Shown piece after piece: positions 34,641 to 43,841 of a stretch of 64,000 nt of DNA (positions within the stretch are counted from its first letter, which is position 1; every line of letters begins with the position of its first letter). The DNA lies in assembly GCF_000711875.1 (NCBI RefSeq), contig NZ_JONM01000014.1, positions 1 to 64,000 of the forward strand, read 5' to 3'. Position numbers and translations under genes: made by a program. The stretch is from Andreprevotia chitinilytica DSM 18519. Its GTDB lineage: Bacteria; Pseudomonadota; Gammaproteobacteria; Burkholderiales; Chitinibacteraceae. The notes beneath the pieces were generated by a model. The model saw only the letters and a list, made by a program, of their open reading frames with translations, had not been told where the DNA came from and made no database searches.

Positions 34641-35423
34641 ATGACCGCCGATACCCAACTTCAGCCGCCCTCGTTCACCGAACTGCCATACCCGGTGTAT
34701 CTGCGCATCGATCATTTCGATGCGCATAGCCGCTTCGCCATGCACGCTCATCCGTGGGGACTGCTCAACTATTCAGCGGTAGGCGTGATCGAAATGGAAA
34801 TCGCCGGCCAGCAGTACATGTCCCCGCCGCAATACGCGATCTGGATTCCGCCGGCGGTGCCGCACAGCGCGTATATCCGCCAGCCGGTGAGTTATCACTC
34901 GGCCTATATCGACGCCGCGCTATGCGGTGACTTGCCGCAGCAACCACGCGCCGTGATGCTCAGCCCGATCCTGAAGGCGATCCTGGCCGACTTCGCCGAG
35001 CGCCAAGTGCACACGCCGGCCACCGATGCGGACAAACGCCTGGCCGAGGTGTTGCTCGACCAGTTGCGGGCGCTGCATTACACCAGTAGCTATTTGCCGG
35101 GGAGCGACGATCCGGCTTTGTCTGCACTGCTGGCTGCCTTGGAAAAAGAACCCGGTTGCAACCGCACGCTGGCCGATTGGGCGGTGGAGCTGCACGTCAC
35201 CGAGCGCACGCTGGCGCGGCGTTGCCTGCGTGATCTGGGAATGAGTTTTGGGGAGTGGCGGCAACGCCAGCGCTATCTGGCGTCGCTGCCGATGCTGGAG
35301 CAGGGCTTGCCGGTGCAGACGGTGGCGTTGGAGCTGGGCTACAGCACGTCGTCGGCGTTCATTGCGATGTTCCAGCGCCAGAGCGGGACGACGCCGGATC
35401 AGTTTCGGCGCAGCCAGCGGTAA
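34641..35423 (+). CDS. AraC-family transcriptional regulator
   Basis: 260 residues: N-terminal cupin-like effector domain (HAHPWGLLNYSAVGVIEMEI, YAIWIPPAVPHSAYI, residues about 35-95) and C-terminal double HTH (TLADWAVELHVTERTLARRC, LPVQTVALELGYSTSSAFIAMFQRQSGTTPDQFRR). This matches the NimR/YdeO-like class that often controls adjacent efflux genes. It is divergent from the EamA transporter and probably activates it. Confidence 0.93.
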   Translation: MTADTQLQPPSFTELPYPVYLRIDHFDAHSRFAMHAHPWGLLNYSAVGVIEMEIAGQQYMSPPQYAIWIPPAVPHSAYIRQPVSYHSAYIDAALCGDLPQQPRAVMLSPILKAILADFAERQVHTPATDADKRLAEVLLDQLRALHYTSSYLPGSDDPALSALLAALEKEPGCNRTLADWAVELHVTERTLARRCLRDLGMSFGEWRQRQRYLASLPMLEQGLPVQTVALELGYSTSSAFIAMFQRQSGTTPDQFRRSQR

Positions 35424-35562
35424 GTGCCTGCGGCGCATGCATCAAGTCGTGCTCGTAGTTGATTTCTTTGAGGAAACGTAAAGCAAGTTCGATCTCCGGG
35501 TGGGGCATCTGGTTTTATGGGGTTCTGTATGAACAGATGAATTGTTTCACCGGAGATTGAAA

Positions 35563-37974
35563 ATGGCCTTGCTGAAAAAATGGCATCGAGCCGGCATAAA
35601 CCTGGGGGTCGCGATGACGCTGGTGCTGCCGCTTGCGTCGTTCGCTGCCGACTCGCTCTTCGTGCCCGAGACAACCCCGCCCCGCAAGCTGCTGCAAAGC
35701 AGCCCCAAGCCGATGCTCAAGACGCTGGCGAACGAGCCCAGCTCGCAGCAGATTCGGCTGGTTCGCATCAATACGCAGCTACTCGGTAACGACAGCGACA
35801 GCCTGAAGATCGAGCTGGAGCCGGGCATGACCGTGATTGCCACCAAATCCGGTTTTGAAAGCGGCGGCGACGGCATCATGTGGTCCGGGCATGTGGTCGT
35901 CGATGGCCAGCCTGAGGGTGCGTCGCCGGCAAGTGCCGGTGATGTCATCCTGACCCAACGTGGTGAAAACCTGTTCGGTTCCGTTCACGTCAATGGCCAG
36001 TTGTATCGCATCCAGCCAGTGGGCGATGGCGAGCATGCGATCGTCAAGGTGGACGCCACACAGCTACCGCAAGGCGGCGATGACGAGGTATATGCACCGC
36101 CAGAAGCCATCGAGCCGGCCCCCAAGCCACTACTGAAAAGCACGAGCAGTGCCATGAGCACGGTGCGCGTGTTGATCCTGGTTACCAGCGAGGCCGCGAG
36201 GAAGATCGGCCCGGATCTGGATGGCTTTGTCACGCAAATGTTCGCCGAAGCCAATCAGGGTTTTGCCAACACCGGAGCCAAGATCAGGCTGGAGAACGCG
36301 GGTGTATTTCTGGCTGACTATACGGAGCCCAAGCCTTATACGACGACCTCGTTCGGCGATACGCTGAGTGCATTGAAAGACAAATCCACGGCGTTGGGCG
36401 CGAGGGCGCAGAGTCTGCGGGCGGAACATCGTGCCGATCTGGTGTCGCTGCTGGCGGACAACAGCGCCTACTGCGGGTTGGCGTATGTGGAGGCCAGCGT
36501 GAATTCCGCAGTGAGCATGGTGAAATCGACGTGCGCCATCGGCAATTACTCCTTCGCGCATGAGCTGGGGCATAACTTTGGCCTCAAGCATTCAGCGGAC
36601 GACATTGCGGATGTCAATCTCAAGTACAAATCGGGCTATCAGCAGAAAGCCGTCGCGCCCTATTGGCGCACGATCATGGCCTATGATTGCAGCGGCGTGA
36701 CCTGCCCGCGGATCAATCAATTCTCGAACCCGAATGTGTTGGTCAACGGCTTGCCCGGCGGCTCGGTCACCACCGGTAATAGCGCCCGGCGCCTGGAAGA
36801 GCGACGCGAGACCGTTGCCAACTTCTTCCCGCCGCCCGATGTGCCGCCGGTTGCCGTACCGCCTTCCGTCCACGTTGCCGGGCCGGTCAGTATTGCAGCT
36901 GGCAAGGCATTCACGCTGGATGCCAGCGGTTCGACCAGTAACAACAAGGGGGCATCCGCGCTGAAATACCGCTGGACGGTGCCGGCCGGTATCACCGCCA
37001 ATATCCTCGACAGCGCCAGACTGACCGTGCTGGCCCCGAGCAACAGCAGCGAAAAGAAGTATCTGTTTGATGTGGAAGTCGATGACGGTCAGGCGAAAGC
37101 GAGCGTATCGCACATCGTTGCGGTGGCAGGCGCAGAGCCGACGCCGATGCCGACACCCACGCCTGTTCCGATGCCCATTGCCAATGCCGGGCCGGATCGC
37201 ACCGTGGTGGCGACTGGCAACTTCAGCTATGCATATGCGCTGCAGGGAGCACAAAGCAGTGATCCTGCCGGCCAGAGCCTGAAGCACCAATGGCGCGTGG
37301 TCAGCGGTCCGTTTTCCTTGCGCAATGCTACGCAAGCCAACGCGGAAGCGATCGTGCCGAAGAACACCACGGGCGAGAGCGTGTATGAACTGATGGTGAG
37401 CAACGATGCCGGCAAGACAGCAACCGCGACGACCAAGGTGATTGCCGTGGCGCCGCAGGTGACCTTGAACGGCAACAATCGCACCATCGAGAAACAGTCG
37501 GTCAGTTACAGCGCCAACGCGAATTTTGGCAGCGCCACCTATACGTGGACATTGCTGAATGGGGCAGCGCAGCCGGTGGCAACCGGTACCGGGCAAACCT
37601 GGAGCACGCCGGCCGATCTGGCTGCTGGCAGCTACAAGGTGAACGTGCGTGCCTACAGCAGCAGTGGCGAGCGCACCGCAACCCTTGAAAAGGAGTTGAC
37701 GATTGAGCGTGCTGTCGTGCCAACACCCACGCCGACTCCGGCCCCTACGCCAGCTCCGACTCCGACTCCGACGGTGGTTCCGACGCCGACACCGAATGCA
37801 TGCGCAGCCGCTTGGACTGGTGCCAAGGCATATACCGGGGGTCAGAGCGTATCCAGAAATGGCAAGAACTACCTGGCCCGCTGGTGGACGCAAAACAATG
37901 AACCGGGTCTGGCTGCCACGACCGGTAATGAAGGCTCTGGCAAGGTGTGGGCGGATAAGGGGGCTTGCCGGTGA
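35563..37974 (+). CDS. Secreted metzincin-type metalloprotease with chitin-binding CBM5/12 module
   Basis: 803 residues from ATG 35563, with GGAG at about 35552. The signal peptide (LGVAMTLVLPLASFAA) is followed by a propeptide-like region. The reprolysin-type catalytic domain contains H333ELGHNFGLKH343, the full zinc motif HExxHxxGxxH, and a Met-turn M372 in TIMAYDC. Two PKD/Ig-like domains come next (about residues 440-560 and 570-715), then a Pro-Thr linker. The C-terminal 57-residue CBM5/12-like domain (CAAAWTGAKAYTGGQSVSRN, ARWWTQNNEPG) is the type found on the two chitinases here. It should digest protein bound to chitin, for example in arthropod or fungal walls. A bidirectional terminator follows. 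Confidence 0.9.
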   Translation: MALLKKWHRAGINLGVAMTLVLPLASFAADSLFVPETTPPRKLLQSSPKPMLKTLANEPSSQQIRLVRINTQLLGNDSDSLKIELEPGMTVIATKSGFESGGDGIMWSGHVVVDGQPEGASPASAGDVILTQRGENLFGSVHVNGQLYRIQPVGDGEHAIVKVDATQLPQGGDDEVYAPPEAIEPAPKPLLKSTSSAMSTVRVLILVTSEAARKIGPDLDGFVTQMFAEANQGFANTGAKIRLENAGVFLADYTEPKPYTTTSFGDTLSALKDKSTALGARAQSLRAEHRADLVSLLADNSAYCGLAYVEASVNSAVSMVKSTCAIGNYSFAHELGHNFGLKHSADDIADVNLKYKSGYQQKAVAPYWRTIMAYDCSGVTCPRINQFSNPNVLVNGLPGGSVTTGNSARRLEERRETVANFFPPPDVPPVAVPPSVHVAGPVSIAAGKAFTLDASGSTSNNKGASALKYRWTVPAGITANILDSARLTVLAPSNSSEKKYLFDVEVDDGQAKASVSHIVAVAGAEPTPMPTPTPVPMPIANAGPDRTVVATGNFSYAYALQGAQSSDPAGQSLKHQWRVVSGPFSLRNATQANAEAIVPKNTTGESVYELMVSNDAGKTATATTKVIAVAPQVTLNGNNRTIEKQSVSYSANANFGSATYTWTLLNGAAQPVATGTGQTWSTPADLAAGSYKVNVRAYSSSGERTATLEKELTIERAVVPTPTPTPAPTPAPTPTPTVVPTPTPNACAAAWTGAKAYTGGQSVSRNGKNYLARWWTQNNEPGLAATTGNEGSGKVWADKGACR

Positions 37975-38004
37975 GATAGTTCGCCAGTGATGCGACCAAA
38001 AAAA

Positions 38005-38030
38005 CGGCCCATTAAGGGCCGATTTTTTTT
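38005..38030. terminator. Bidirectional terminator between protease and gnd
   Basis: CGGCCC-ATTAA-GGGCCG stem with eight Ts to the right and an A tract (37998-38004) to the left, so it can stop both convergent genes. Confidence 0.92.
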
Positions 38031-38079
38031 GGAGCCACAACTTATCCAACCGTCGATCCGATGAAGGACGGCATCCCGC

Positions 38080-39489
38080 TTAGAACCACTCAGCGTGGAA
38101 AATCCCCGGCTTGTCGGTGCGCTCGAAGGTATGCGCGCCGAAGTAATCCCGCTGGGCCTGGATCAGGTTGGCCGGCAGGCGTTCCGCACGGTAGCTGTCG
38201 AAGTAGGCAATCGCGGAGCCGAAGGTCGGCACCGGAATGCCGGCTTGCACAGCCGCCGCCACGACTTCGCGCAACGCTGCTTGATACTCGTTGGCAATAC
38301 CCGCGAAGTACGGATCGAGTAGCAGGTTGGCCAGCTTCGGGTTCTTGGCATAAGCATCGGTGATGTTCTGCAAGAAGCCGGAACGGATGATGCAACCGGC
38401 GCGGAAGATCTTGGCGATTTCGCCGTAGTGCAGGTTCCAGCCGCTTTCATCCGACTGAGCACGCATCTGCGCAAAGCCTTGGGCGTAGGACGCGATCTTG
38501 GACAGATACAGCGCACGGCGCACGGCTTCGATGAAGGCGGCGCGATCGGCGATGGCCGGCTTCTTCGCCGGGCCGTTCAGCACCTTGCTGGCGGCAACGC
38601 GTTCGGTCTTGAGTGCGGAGATGAAGCGGGCAAATACCGATTCGGTGATCAGCGGCAGCGGCACGCCCAGATCGAGCGCGCTCTTGCTGGTCCACTTGCC
38701 GGTGCCTTTCTGGCCGGCCTGGTCGAGGATCACATCGACCAGTTCCTTGCCGGTGTCGGCGTCTTTCTTCTTGAAGATGTTGGCGGTGATCTCGATCAGG
38801 AAGCTATCGAGCTCGCCCTTGTTCCAGTCGGCGAACACGGTAGCGAGTTCGGCGTTGGAGAGGCCCAGCACGTTCTTGAGGATGTCGTAGGCTTCGGCGA
38901 TCAGCTGCATATCGCCGTATTCGATGCCGTTGTGGACCATCTTCACATAATGGCCGGCGCCATCCGGGCCGATGTAGGTCACGCACGGTTCGCCATCCGG
39001 GGCCTTGGCGGCGATTTCGCGCAGGATCGGCGCGACCAGCTCATAGGCTTCTTTCTGGCCGCCCGGCATGATGGACGGGCCTTTCAGCGCGCCTTCCTCG
39101 CCGCCGGAAACGCCGGTGCCGATGAAGTTGAAACCGAGGTCGGACAATTCCTTGTTGCGGCGGATGGTGTCGGTGTAAAGGGTGTTGCCGCCGTCGATGA
39201 TGATGTCGCCCTTGGCGAGCAGCGGCTTGAGCTGGTCGATGGTGGAGTCGGTGGGGCCACCGGCTTTCACCATCAACAGAATGCGGCGCGGGGTTTCGAG
39301 CGAAGCAACGAAATCTTCCAGCGTGTGGTGCGGCACCAGCTTCTTGCCGGGGTTCTCGGCGATGACTTCGTCGGTCTTCTCCGGCGAGCGGTTGTAGATC
39401 GAGACCGTATGACCACGGCTTTCAATGTTCAGCGCCAGGTTGCGGCCCATGACCGCCATACCGATAACGCCGATTTGCTGCTTGGACAT
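38080..39489 (-). CDS. gnd: 6-phosphogluconate dehydrogenase, decarboxylating
   Basis: 469 residues from ATG 39487-39489 ([20 protein letters not shown]); the frame extends to 39546, but GAGCAGAAGAAATG gives the ribosome site for the chosen start. Oxidative pentose-phosphate enzyme producing ribulose-5-phosphate and NADPH. The NADP fold [17 protein letters not shown], signature [15 protein letters not shown] and [23 protein letters not shown] are complete, and the length matches the E. coli-type homodimer (468). No pathway partner is adjacent, unless the gluconate permease at the window start feeds it. Confidence 0.97.
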   Translation of the reverse strand: MSKQQIGVIGMAVMGRNLALNIESRGHTVSIYNRSPEKTDEVIAENPGKKLVPHHTLEDFVASLETPRRILLMVKAGGPTDSTIDQLKPLLAKGDIIIDGGNTLYTDTIRRNKELSDLGFNFIGTGVSGGEEGALKGPSIMPGGQKEAYELVAPILREIAAKAPDGEPCVTYIGPDGAGHYVKMVHNGIEYGDMQLIAEAYDILKNVLGLSNAELATVFADWNKGELDSFLIEITANIFKKKDADTGKELVDVILDQAGQKGTGKWTSKSALDLGVPLPLITESVFARFISALKTERVAASKVLNGPAKKPAIADRAAFIEAVRRALYLSKIASYAQGFAQMRAQSDESGWNLHYGEIAKIFRAGCIIRSGFLQNITDAYAKNPKLANLLLDPYFAGIANEYQAALREVVAAAVQAGIPVPTFGSAIAYFDSYRAERLPANLIQAQRDYFGAHTFERTDKPGIFHAEWF

Positions 39490-39918
39490 TTCTTCTGCTC
39501 CTGTCGATATGCGCATGTCGTAGCTGCGCCTGTTGCCAAGGTGCAATCATCGGCCTGTTGAGCCGAGCTTGCCAATTCGGGGCTGCCGCAATGCTGTTGG
39601 CCGCCGTTTGATATGGGGATGCTTTCTGCCAGATAAAGACATCCTGCCGCAAAGTTGTCGCCGGGTGTCTGTATAGACACTTGTTCTACCGTTGCGCCGG
39701 GTGAGCGCTATTTTTGCCTGCTATGGCATGCTTGTACAAACTGTTTAACCATTTGGCATGGGAATTTCCGGCCGGATGTCTGGTGCCAGGGCGAAACAAG
39801 TGGCGACGACGTCCCGGAGTCGATCCATACTTTTCAGCAAGCGTGCGCCAAATACCGCCAGTCAATCCCGTTGAAATACGCGTGCTTCCGTCTTGAACGA
39901 CACAATTGAGAGCTTCCC
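39490..39918. other. Gene-free 429-bp divergent region upstream of gnd and DUF2252
   Basis: Between divergent genes, presumably holding both promoters. I see no repeat family, strong hairpin or credible ORF. The segment 39655-39900 is somewhat AT-richer. Confidence 0.5.
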
Positions 39919-41166
39919 ATGATCGACGTCATCACCTGTCTGCAGACCTTCAACCAAGGGCGTGATCCAGAGCGGCTGGCGATGAAGTTCGCCAAGATGC
40001 GCCAAAGCCCGTTCATCTTTCTGCGCGGTAGCTGCCATCTGTTTTATGACCGCTTACCGGCAAGCGATGCGCTGTTCAAGCGCGCACCAGCCACGTGGCA
40101 TTGCGGCGATCTGCACCTGGAGAACTTCGGCAGCTACAAGGGTGACAACCGGCTGGTTTACTTCGATATCAATGATTTCGACGAAGCCGTGCTGGCACCG
40201 GCCACCTGGGATCTGGTGCGGTTTCTGACCAGCGTGATCCTGGGCATGGAGGACCTGAAGCTCAAACGGCCCGATATCCTGCCGCTGTGCCACGTCTTTC
40301 TGGATAGCTACAGCGCGGCGCTCGCCAACGGCAAGGCGCGCTGGGTAGAGCGGGAAACGGCCGATGGTCTGGTCAAGGATTTGCTCGACAGTCTGCAAGG
40401 GTGTTTGCGGCCCCGTTTTCTGGATAGCCGCACCGAGTTGAAGGGGAAGCGGCGGGTGCTGCGGATCGACGGCAAAAAGGCGCTGTCGGTGTCGGATGAG
40501 CAACGCAGCCGCATCGAAAGTTTCATTGCGGCATGGGCCAGCCAACAAACCCATCCCCAGTTCTTCAAATTGCTGGACGTTGCGCGCCGCATCGCCGGCA
40601 CCGGCAGCCTGGGCGTGGATCGCTATTCCATTCTGGTCGAAGGCAAGGGCTCGCCAGACGACAACTACCTGCTCGATCTGAAGCAGGCCTTGCCCTCGGC
40701 ATTGGTGCCGCATGTGCCACTGAAGCAGCCAGCGTGGACCAGCGAGGCCGAGCGCGTGGTGACGATCCAGCGGCGCATGCAGGCGGTGTCGATGGCTTTT
40801 CTGCAATCGGTACGGATCGAGGACGATGCCAGCGCGCCGTCCTACATCCTGCGTGGCTTGCAGCCAAGTGAAGATCGGGTGGCGCTGCCCGCCGATGCCC
40901 CTGCCGACAAAGCCTCGGGCAAGCAGCTCGCCAGCTTGATGTGCAGCATGGGGGCGGTGGTGGCTTGGGCACAGTTGCGCAGCAGTGGGCGGCAAGGGTC
41001 GGCCATTGCGGATGAGCTGATCGACTTTGGCCAGCGAGCCGACTGGCAGCGCCCACTGCTGGATGCCGCCGAGGCTTGCGCCACTGCGGTCAAGCAGGAT
41101 TGGCAGACCTTCGGCACGGCTTGGGATGGCGGTGTTTTTGCATCGGCGAGCCCCGCGCGCCGATAA
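39919..41166 (+). CDS. DUF2252 family protein
   Basis: 415 residues; a kinase-like-fold family of uncertain function (aminoglycoside-phosphotransferase-like). Visible family motifs are FLRGSCHLFYDRL, TWHCGDLHLENFGSYKG, YFDINDFDEAVLAPATWDLVR and GTGSLGVDRYSILVEGKG. The HCGDLHLENFG and DINDFDE stretches mimic catalytic and metal-binding loops of phosphotransferases. Start ATG 39919 follows GAGAGCTTCCC, a weak ribosome site. The next gene begins 48 bp later, so the two could be co-transcribed. Confidence 0.88.
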   Translation: MIDVITCLQTFNQGRDPERLAMKFAKMRQSPFIFLRGSCHLFYDRLPASDALFKRAPATWHCGDLHLENFGSYKGDNRLVYFDINDFDEAVLAPATWDLVRFLTSVILGMEDLKLKRPDILPLCHVFLDSYSAALANGKARWVERETADGLVKDLLDSLQGCLRPRFLDSRTELKGKRRVLRIDGKKALSVSDEQRSRIESFIAAWASQQTHPQFFKLLDVARRIAGTGSLGVDRYSILVEGKGSPDDNYLLDLKQALPSALVPHVPLKQPAWTSEAERVVTIQRRMQAVSMAFLQSVRIEDDASAPSYILRGLQPSEDRVALPADAPADKASGKQLASLMCSMGAVVAWAQLRSSGRQGSAIADELIDFGQRADWQRPLLDAAEACATAVKQDWQTFGTAWDGGVFASASPARR

Positions 41167-41214
41167 TGCCGCAGCCCCTTCGGCCGCTCTCTCCCCTTTT
41201 TACACAAGTGCCCC

Positions 41215-41760
41215 ATGAAACCGATCCGATTCATCAGCCTGATTTTTTTCTCCGCTGCGGTCTGCGCAGCCCAAGGCGGCCCGGAACAAATCGTGAAGCT
41301 TTGCGTGGCACGGCTGCAATTGGCTGAGCCCGTGGCCCGGGCGAAATGGGGCCACGACGGCGCAGGCGATGCGGCCATTCAGGATCGGGCGCGTGAAGCG
41401 ACGGTGATCCAGTCGGTAAAGCAGCTCAGCAAGCCCTTGGCGCTGGACGAGAACTATGTGGCTGCCGTGTTCAACGATCAGATCGAAGCCAATAAACAGC
41501 TGCAAGCCAGCATCATGCAGCACTGGCGGGAGGATGGCGGGCCGGGGGAGGGCACCATCCCTGATCTGGCGCGGGATGTGCGGCCGAAAATCGATCTGCT
41601 CAACCGTCAGATCGTGGCAACGCTGGCGGAAAATGCGCCGCTTTTGCACCAGCCGGATTGTGAAGAAACGCTTGGTCAGCTGATTGCGCTGGAGCCGGCT
41701 GTGGATGATGTGTTTCGCGCTTCGCTCAAGCTGGCGTTGGCGCATGTTTGCCGGCCCTAA
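41215..41760 (+). CDS. Exported chorismate mutase (AroQ gamma class)
   Basis: 181 residues with a signal peptide (MKPIRFISLIFFSAAVCAAQ). The mature all-helical domain matches periplasmic *AroQ proteins: CVARLQLAEPVARAKWGHD, the conserved arginine/glutamate helix QDRAREATVIQSVKQLSKPLAL, and YVAAVFNDQIEANKQLQASI. The family converts chorismate to prephenate outside the cytoplasm, a puzzling location also seen in Pseudomonas and Mycobacterium. Two cysteines (near residues 30 and 158, plus C178) could form a disulphide as in Rv1885c. No aromatic-pathway genes lie nearby. Confidence 0.82.
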   Translation: MKPIRFISLIFFSAAVCAAQGGPEQIVKLCVARLQLAEPVARAKWGHDGAGDAAIQDRAREATVIQSVKQLSKPLALDENYVAAVFNDQIEANKQLQASIMQHWREDGGPGEGTIPDLARDVRPKIDLLNRQIVATLAENAPLLHQPDCEETLGQLIALEPAVDDVFRASLKLALAHVCRP

Positions 41761-41773
41761 GGGCTATCTGGGT

Positions 41774-41887
41774 ATTCTCCCCTCGCCCGCGTGCGGGAGA
41801 GGGGCCGGGGGTGAGGGCCGAGCAACGGCAGCGTACTTATCCTGGCACCCTCACCCTAACCCTCTCCCACTCGTGGGAGAGGGGATA
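41774..41887. repeat. Family C palindromic pair
   Basis: Inverted units (CTCCCCTCGCCCGCGTGCGG from about 41777; CCCTCTCCCACTCGTGGGAG to about 41885) separated by a 40-bp core, between convergent chorismate mutase and phosphatase genes. Confidence 0.85.
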
Positions 41888-41932
41888 ACTTCAACAGTTG
41901 TGCGGCTGTCACCTGATGCGAAACGACTCGCA

Positions 41933-42490
41933 TCAAATCACCGTCGGCAAATCCCCCGCCAACACCTGCTGCGGCACCTGGCTGAATGCGTAGTTGCCGC
42001 TGCTGTCCAGATCAAACACCCAAACGATATCGAAACGATCGCCGGGCCAGCTTTGCGGCACGGTGGTGTCGTTGCCGACGATGGCGTTGGCGATCAGCGG
42101 GATGTTCTGGTGTTCCCAACCAATCAGCACAATGCCGGCCGTCGCCACGGCCTGGGCGGCGACTTGGCTTTCCTGCCCCTTGAGGCAGCCGGTATTGATC
42201 TCGATGCCCAGTTTCTGCGACAGCGGCGTCAGCGTTTCCTGCGGGCGCATGCTCTCGCTGTGCTTGGCGATGCCGGAGGCAAACAGCGCTTGCGGTTGTG
42301 CCAGACCGGTGTTCTGCAACGGGCCGTGGCTCGGTGCGAATAGCACTGCCAGCGCGCCGGCACGCTGCCAGCCACGCACGATCAGCGATTCGGCATCCTG
42401 CGTGCCATCGATGGCGACACCGTAGGGCGCGCCAGTATCTGCCGGTTTTTCAGCGTGACGAACGATCATGATTTTTGTGGCTTGGGGCAT
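41933..42490 (-). CDS. Histidine phosphatase superfamily protein
   Basis: 185 residues. The catalytic RHAEKP motif sits at residues 11-16 (KIMIVRHAEKPADTG) and a second conserved histidine is in GWEHQNIPLI (near residue 125). The arginine pocket is partly represented by MRPQETLTPL. There is no signal peptide, so it is cytoplasmic, unlike many phytase-type members. It is co-oriented with the nuclease genes upstream but separated from them by a family F repeat. Substrate unknown. Confidence 0.85.
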   Translation of the reverse strand: MPQATKIMIVRHAEKPADTGAPYGVAIDGTQDAESLIVRGWQRAGALAVLFAPSHGPLQNTGLAQPQALFASGIAKHSESMRPQETLTPLSQKLGIEINTGCLKGQESQVAAQAVATAGIVLIGWEHQNIPLIANAIVGNDTTVPQSWPGDRFDIVWVFDLDSSGNYAFSQVPQQVLAGDLPTVI

Positions 42491-42538
42491 GTTTTTCTCG
42501 CAAAGGTGAGGGAGGAGTGACGGTGGAATGACGGGGGC

Positions 42539-42568
42539 GGCGGGTTACGCTTTGCTAACCCGCCCTAC
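42539..42568. repeat. Family F half element
   Basis: GGCGGGTTACGCTTTGCTAA followed by CCCGCCCTAC forms one hairpin of the family F type, located between the DNase II-like and phosphatase genes. Confidence 0.75.
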
Positions 42569-42577
42569 GTTCAGGAA

Positions 42578-43828
42578 TCAGGGGGTGAGGCCGATCAACT
42601 GCGCCACACCGTTGCCCAGCGTCGGGTTGGGCACTACGAAGAACATCCCGCCGCGGCCATTCTGGGCGCTGGTGCACTTGCCGGAAATCGAGCCTTCCTG
42701 ATTCATGTCGCCAAAAATGGCGGTGTGACCATCGCTGCCCACAGTAACGCCGACCTTGGCATGGTTATGGGTATCGCCACCGCCACCGGTCAGCCCCAAA
42801 GCCACGCCTTGCCACGTGCCGGTCTTGGCATTGGTAACCGCGCCGGGGGGCGTGGTCAGGCTGGCATCCCAGCAATCGATCTGGGTGGTTGCGGTGGTGT
42901 CGGGTATGGCGACGCTCTTGGTCTGCTCCCACCAATTGGCCACATACAAGGGCACGCCGCCGAGCAAGGACGACACCATCTGCCACGGCGGCACACTGAG
43001 GTGCGATGGCTTGGCGATCAGCTGCACGCCGCTCGACAAGGTGGCCGAAGTCGCACGCGCCGTTGCCAGCCGCTTGCCCAGTTGTTTCACCAGTAACTGG
43101 ATATCCGCAGGCCCGCCGTTCTGTACCAGCTGCGGTACCGTGGGGTCGGTGACCACGCTGGCGGTCTGCAAGGCCTCCAGCACCGTTACCACGTCGGACT
43201 TGGTCAGCTTGAGCGCGAAGAAATGCTGGCTGTATTCAATGTTGTTGTCCTGCACGCAGCCCAAGGTATTGCCGTCACTACGGGGGAAGGCGCGGCTGCC
43301 GCTGCCGGGCCAGGACGGCGTGGAGACCTGCACCACCACGCCATCACCGGCGTCGTTCCACGCCAATACTCCTTTCGAATGCCCCCACGGCGCGCCGCAA
43401 TTCACGCCACAACCGGCCACGGATGGGTCGGTCTTGAACTGATCGTTCCAGACCACGAAGTGGTAGCTGCCGTTGTAAATCTCGCCAAATGTCGCGCCGA
43501 GCGGGTCCACGCTGGTGGTGCCGATGCAATCCACCCCCTGCTGCAAGGTGGCGTCGTCGCTACTGGCGTAGACGAACTGCTGGCTGGCGCCTTGCTTGTA
43601 GCTCTGCAGGCTGCCGCCAAATACGCAGGTGTTGGCAGGCGCTTGCGCCGAACAGGCGGGGAAAGACTGCCCGTTGAATTTGAAGGCAAACCACCAGTCG
43701 ACCGGGTGCCCTTCGGCCAGCAGTGGCACTGGCGCATCGTCGGCGTGGCCAAAGCTGGCCGTGGCGGCAACGAGCAGCGCTGCGGTCAGCCGTAATACGC
43801 AGAAAAAACGGGTGCGGATGGATCGCAT
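42578..43828 (-). CDS. Secreted DNase II-like acid endonuclease
   Basis: 416 residues with a signal peptide (LRLTAALLVAATASFGHA). It shows the two HxK catalytic motifs of the phospholipase D-like DNase II fold: H150-S-K152 in PWGHSKGVLAWND and H356-A-K358 in THNHAKVGV. It also has the family N-terminus HPVDWWFAFKF (human DNase II has QPVDWFVVYK) and IFGDMNQEGS near the end. Several cysteines fit an exported disulphide-bonded protein. DNase II is common in animals but sporadic in bacteria (e.g. Burkholderia). It lies 13 bp after the RNase T2 gene, in the same operon. Confidence 0.85.
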   Translation of the reverse strand: MRSIRTRFFCVLRLTAALLVAATASFGHADDAPVPLLAEGHPVDWWFAFKFNGQSFPACSAQAPANTCVFGGSLQSYKQGASQQFVYASSDDATLQQGVDCIGTTSVDPLGATFGEIYNGSYHFVVWNDQFKTDPSVAGCGVNCGAPWGHSKGVLAWNDAGDGVVVQVSTPSWPGSGSRAFPRSDGNTLGCVQDNNIEYSQHFFALKLTKSDVVTVLEALQTASVVTDPTVPQLVQNGGPADIQLLVKQLGKRLATARATSATLSSGVQLIAKPSHLSVPPWQMVSSLLGGVPLYVANWWEQTKSVAIPDTTATTQIDCWDASLTTPPGAVTNAKTGTWQGVALGLTGGGGDTHNHAKVGVTVGSDGHTAIFGDMNQEGSISGKCTSAQNGRGGMFFVVPNPTLGNGVAQLIGLTP

Positions 43829-43841
43829 GGCAGTCCCCTGA

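Noticed and set aside
36592-38049. 485-codon minus-strand frame opposite the metalloprotease
   Set aside because: Shadow; the plus-strand protein has a full zinc motif, signal peptide and module structure.
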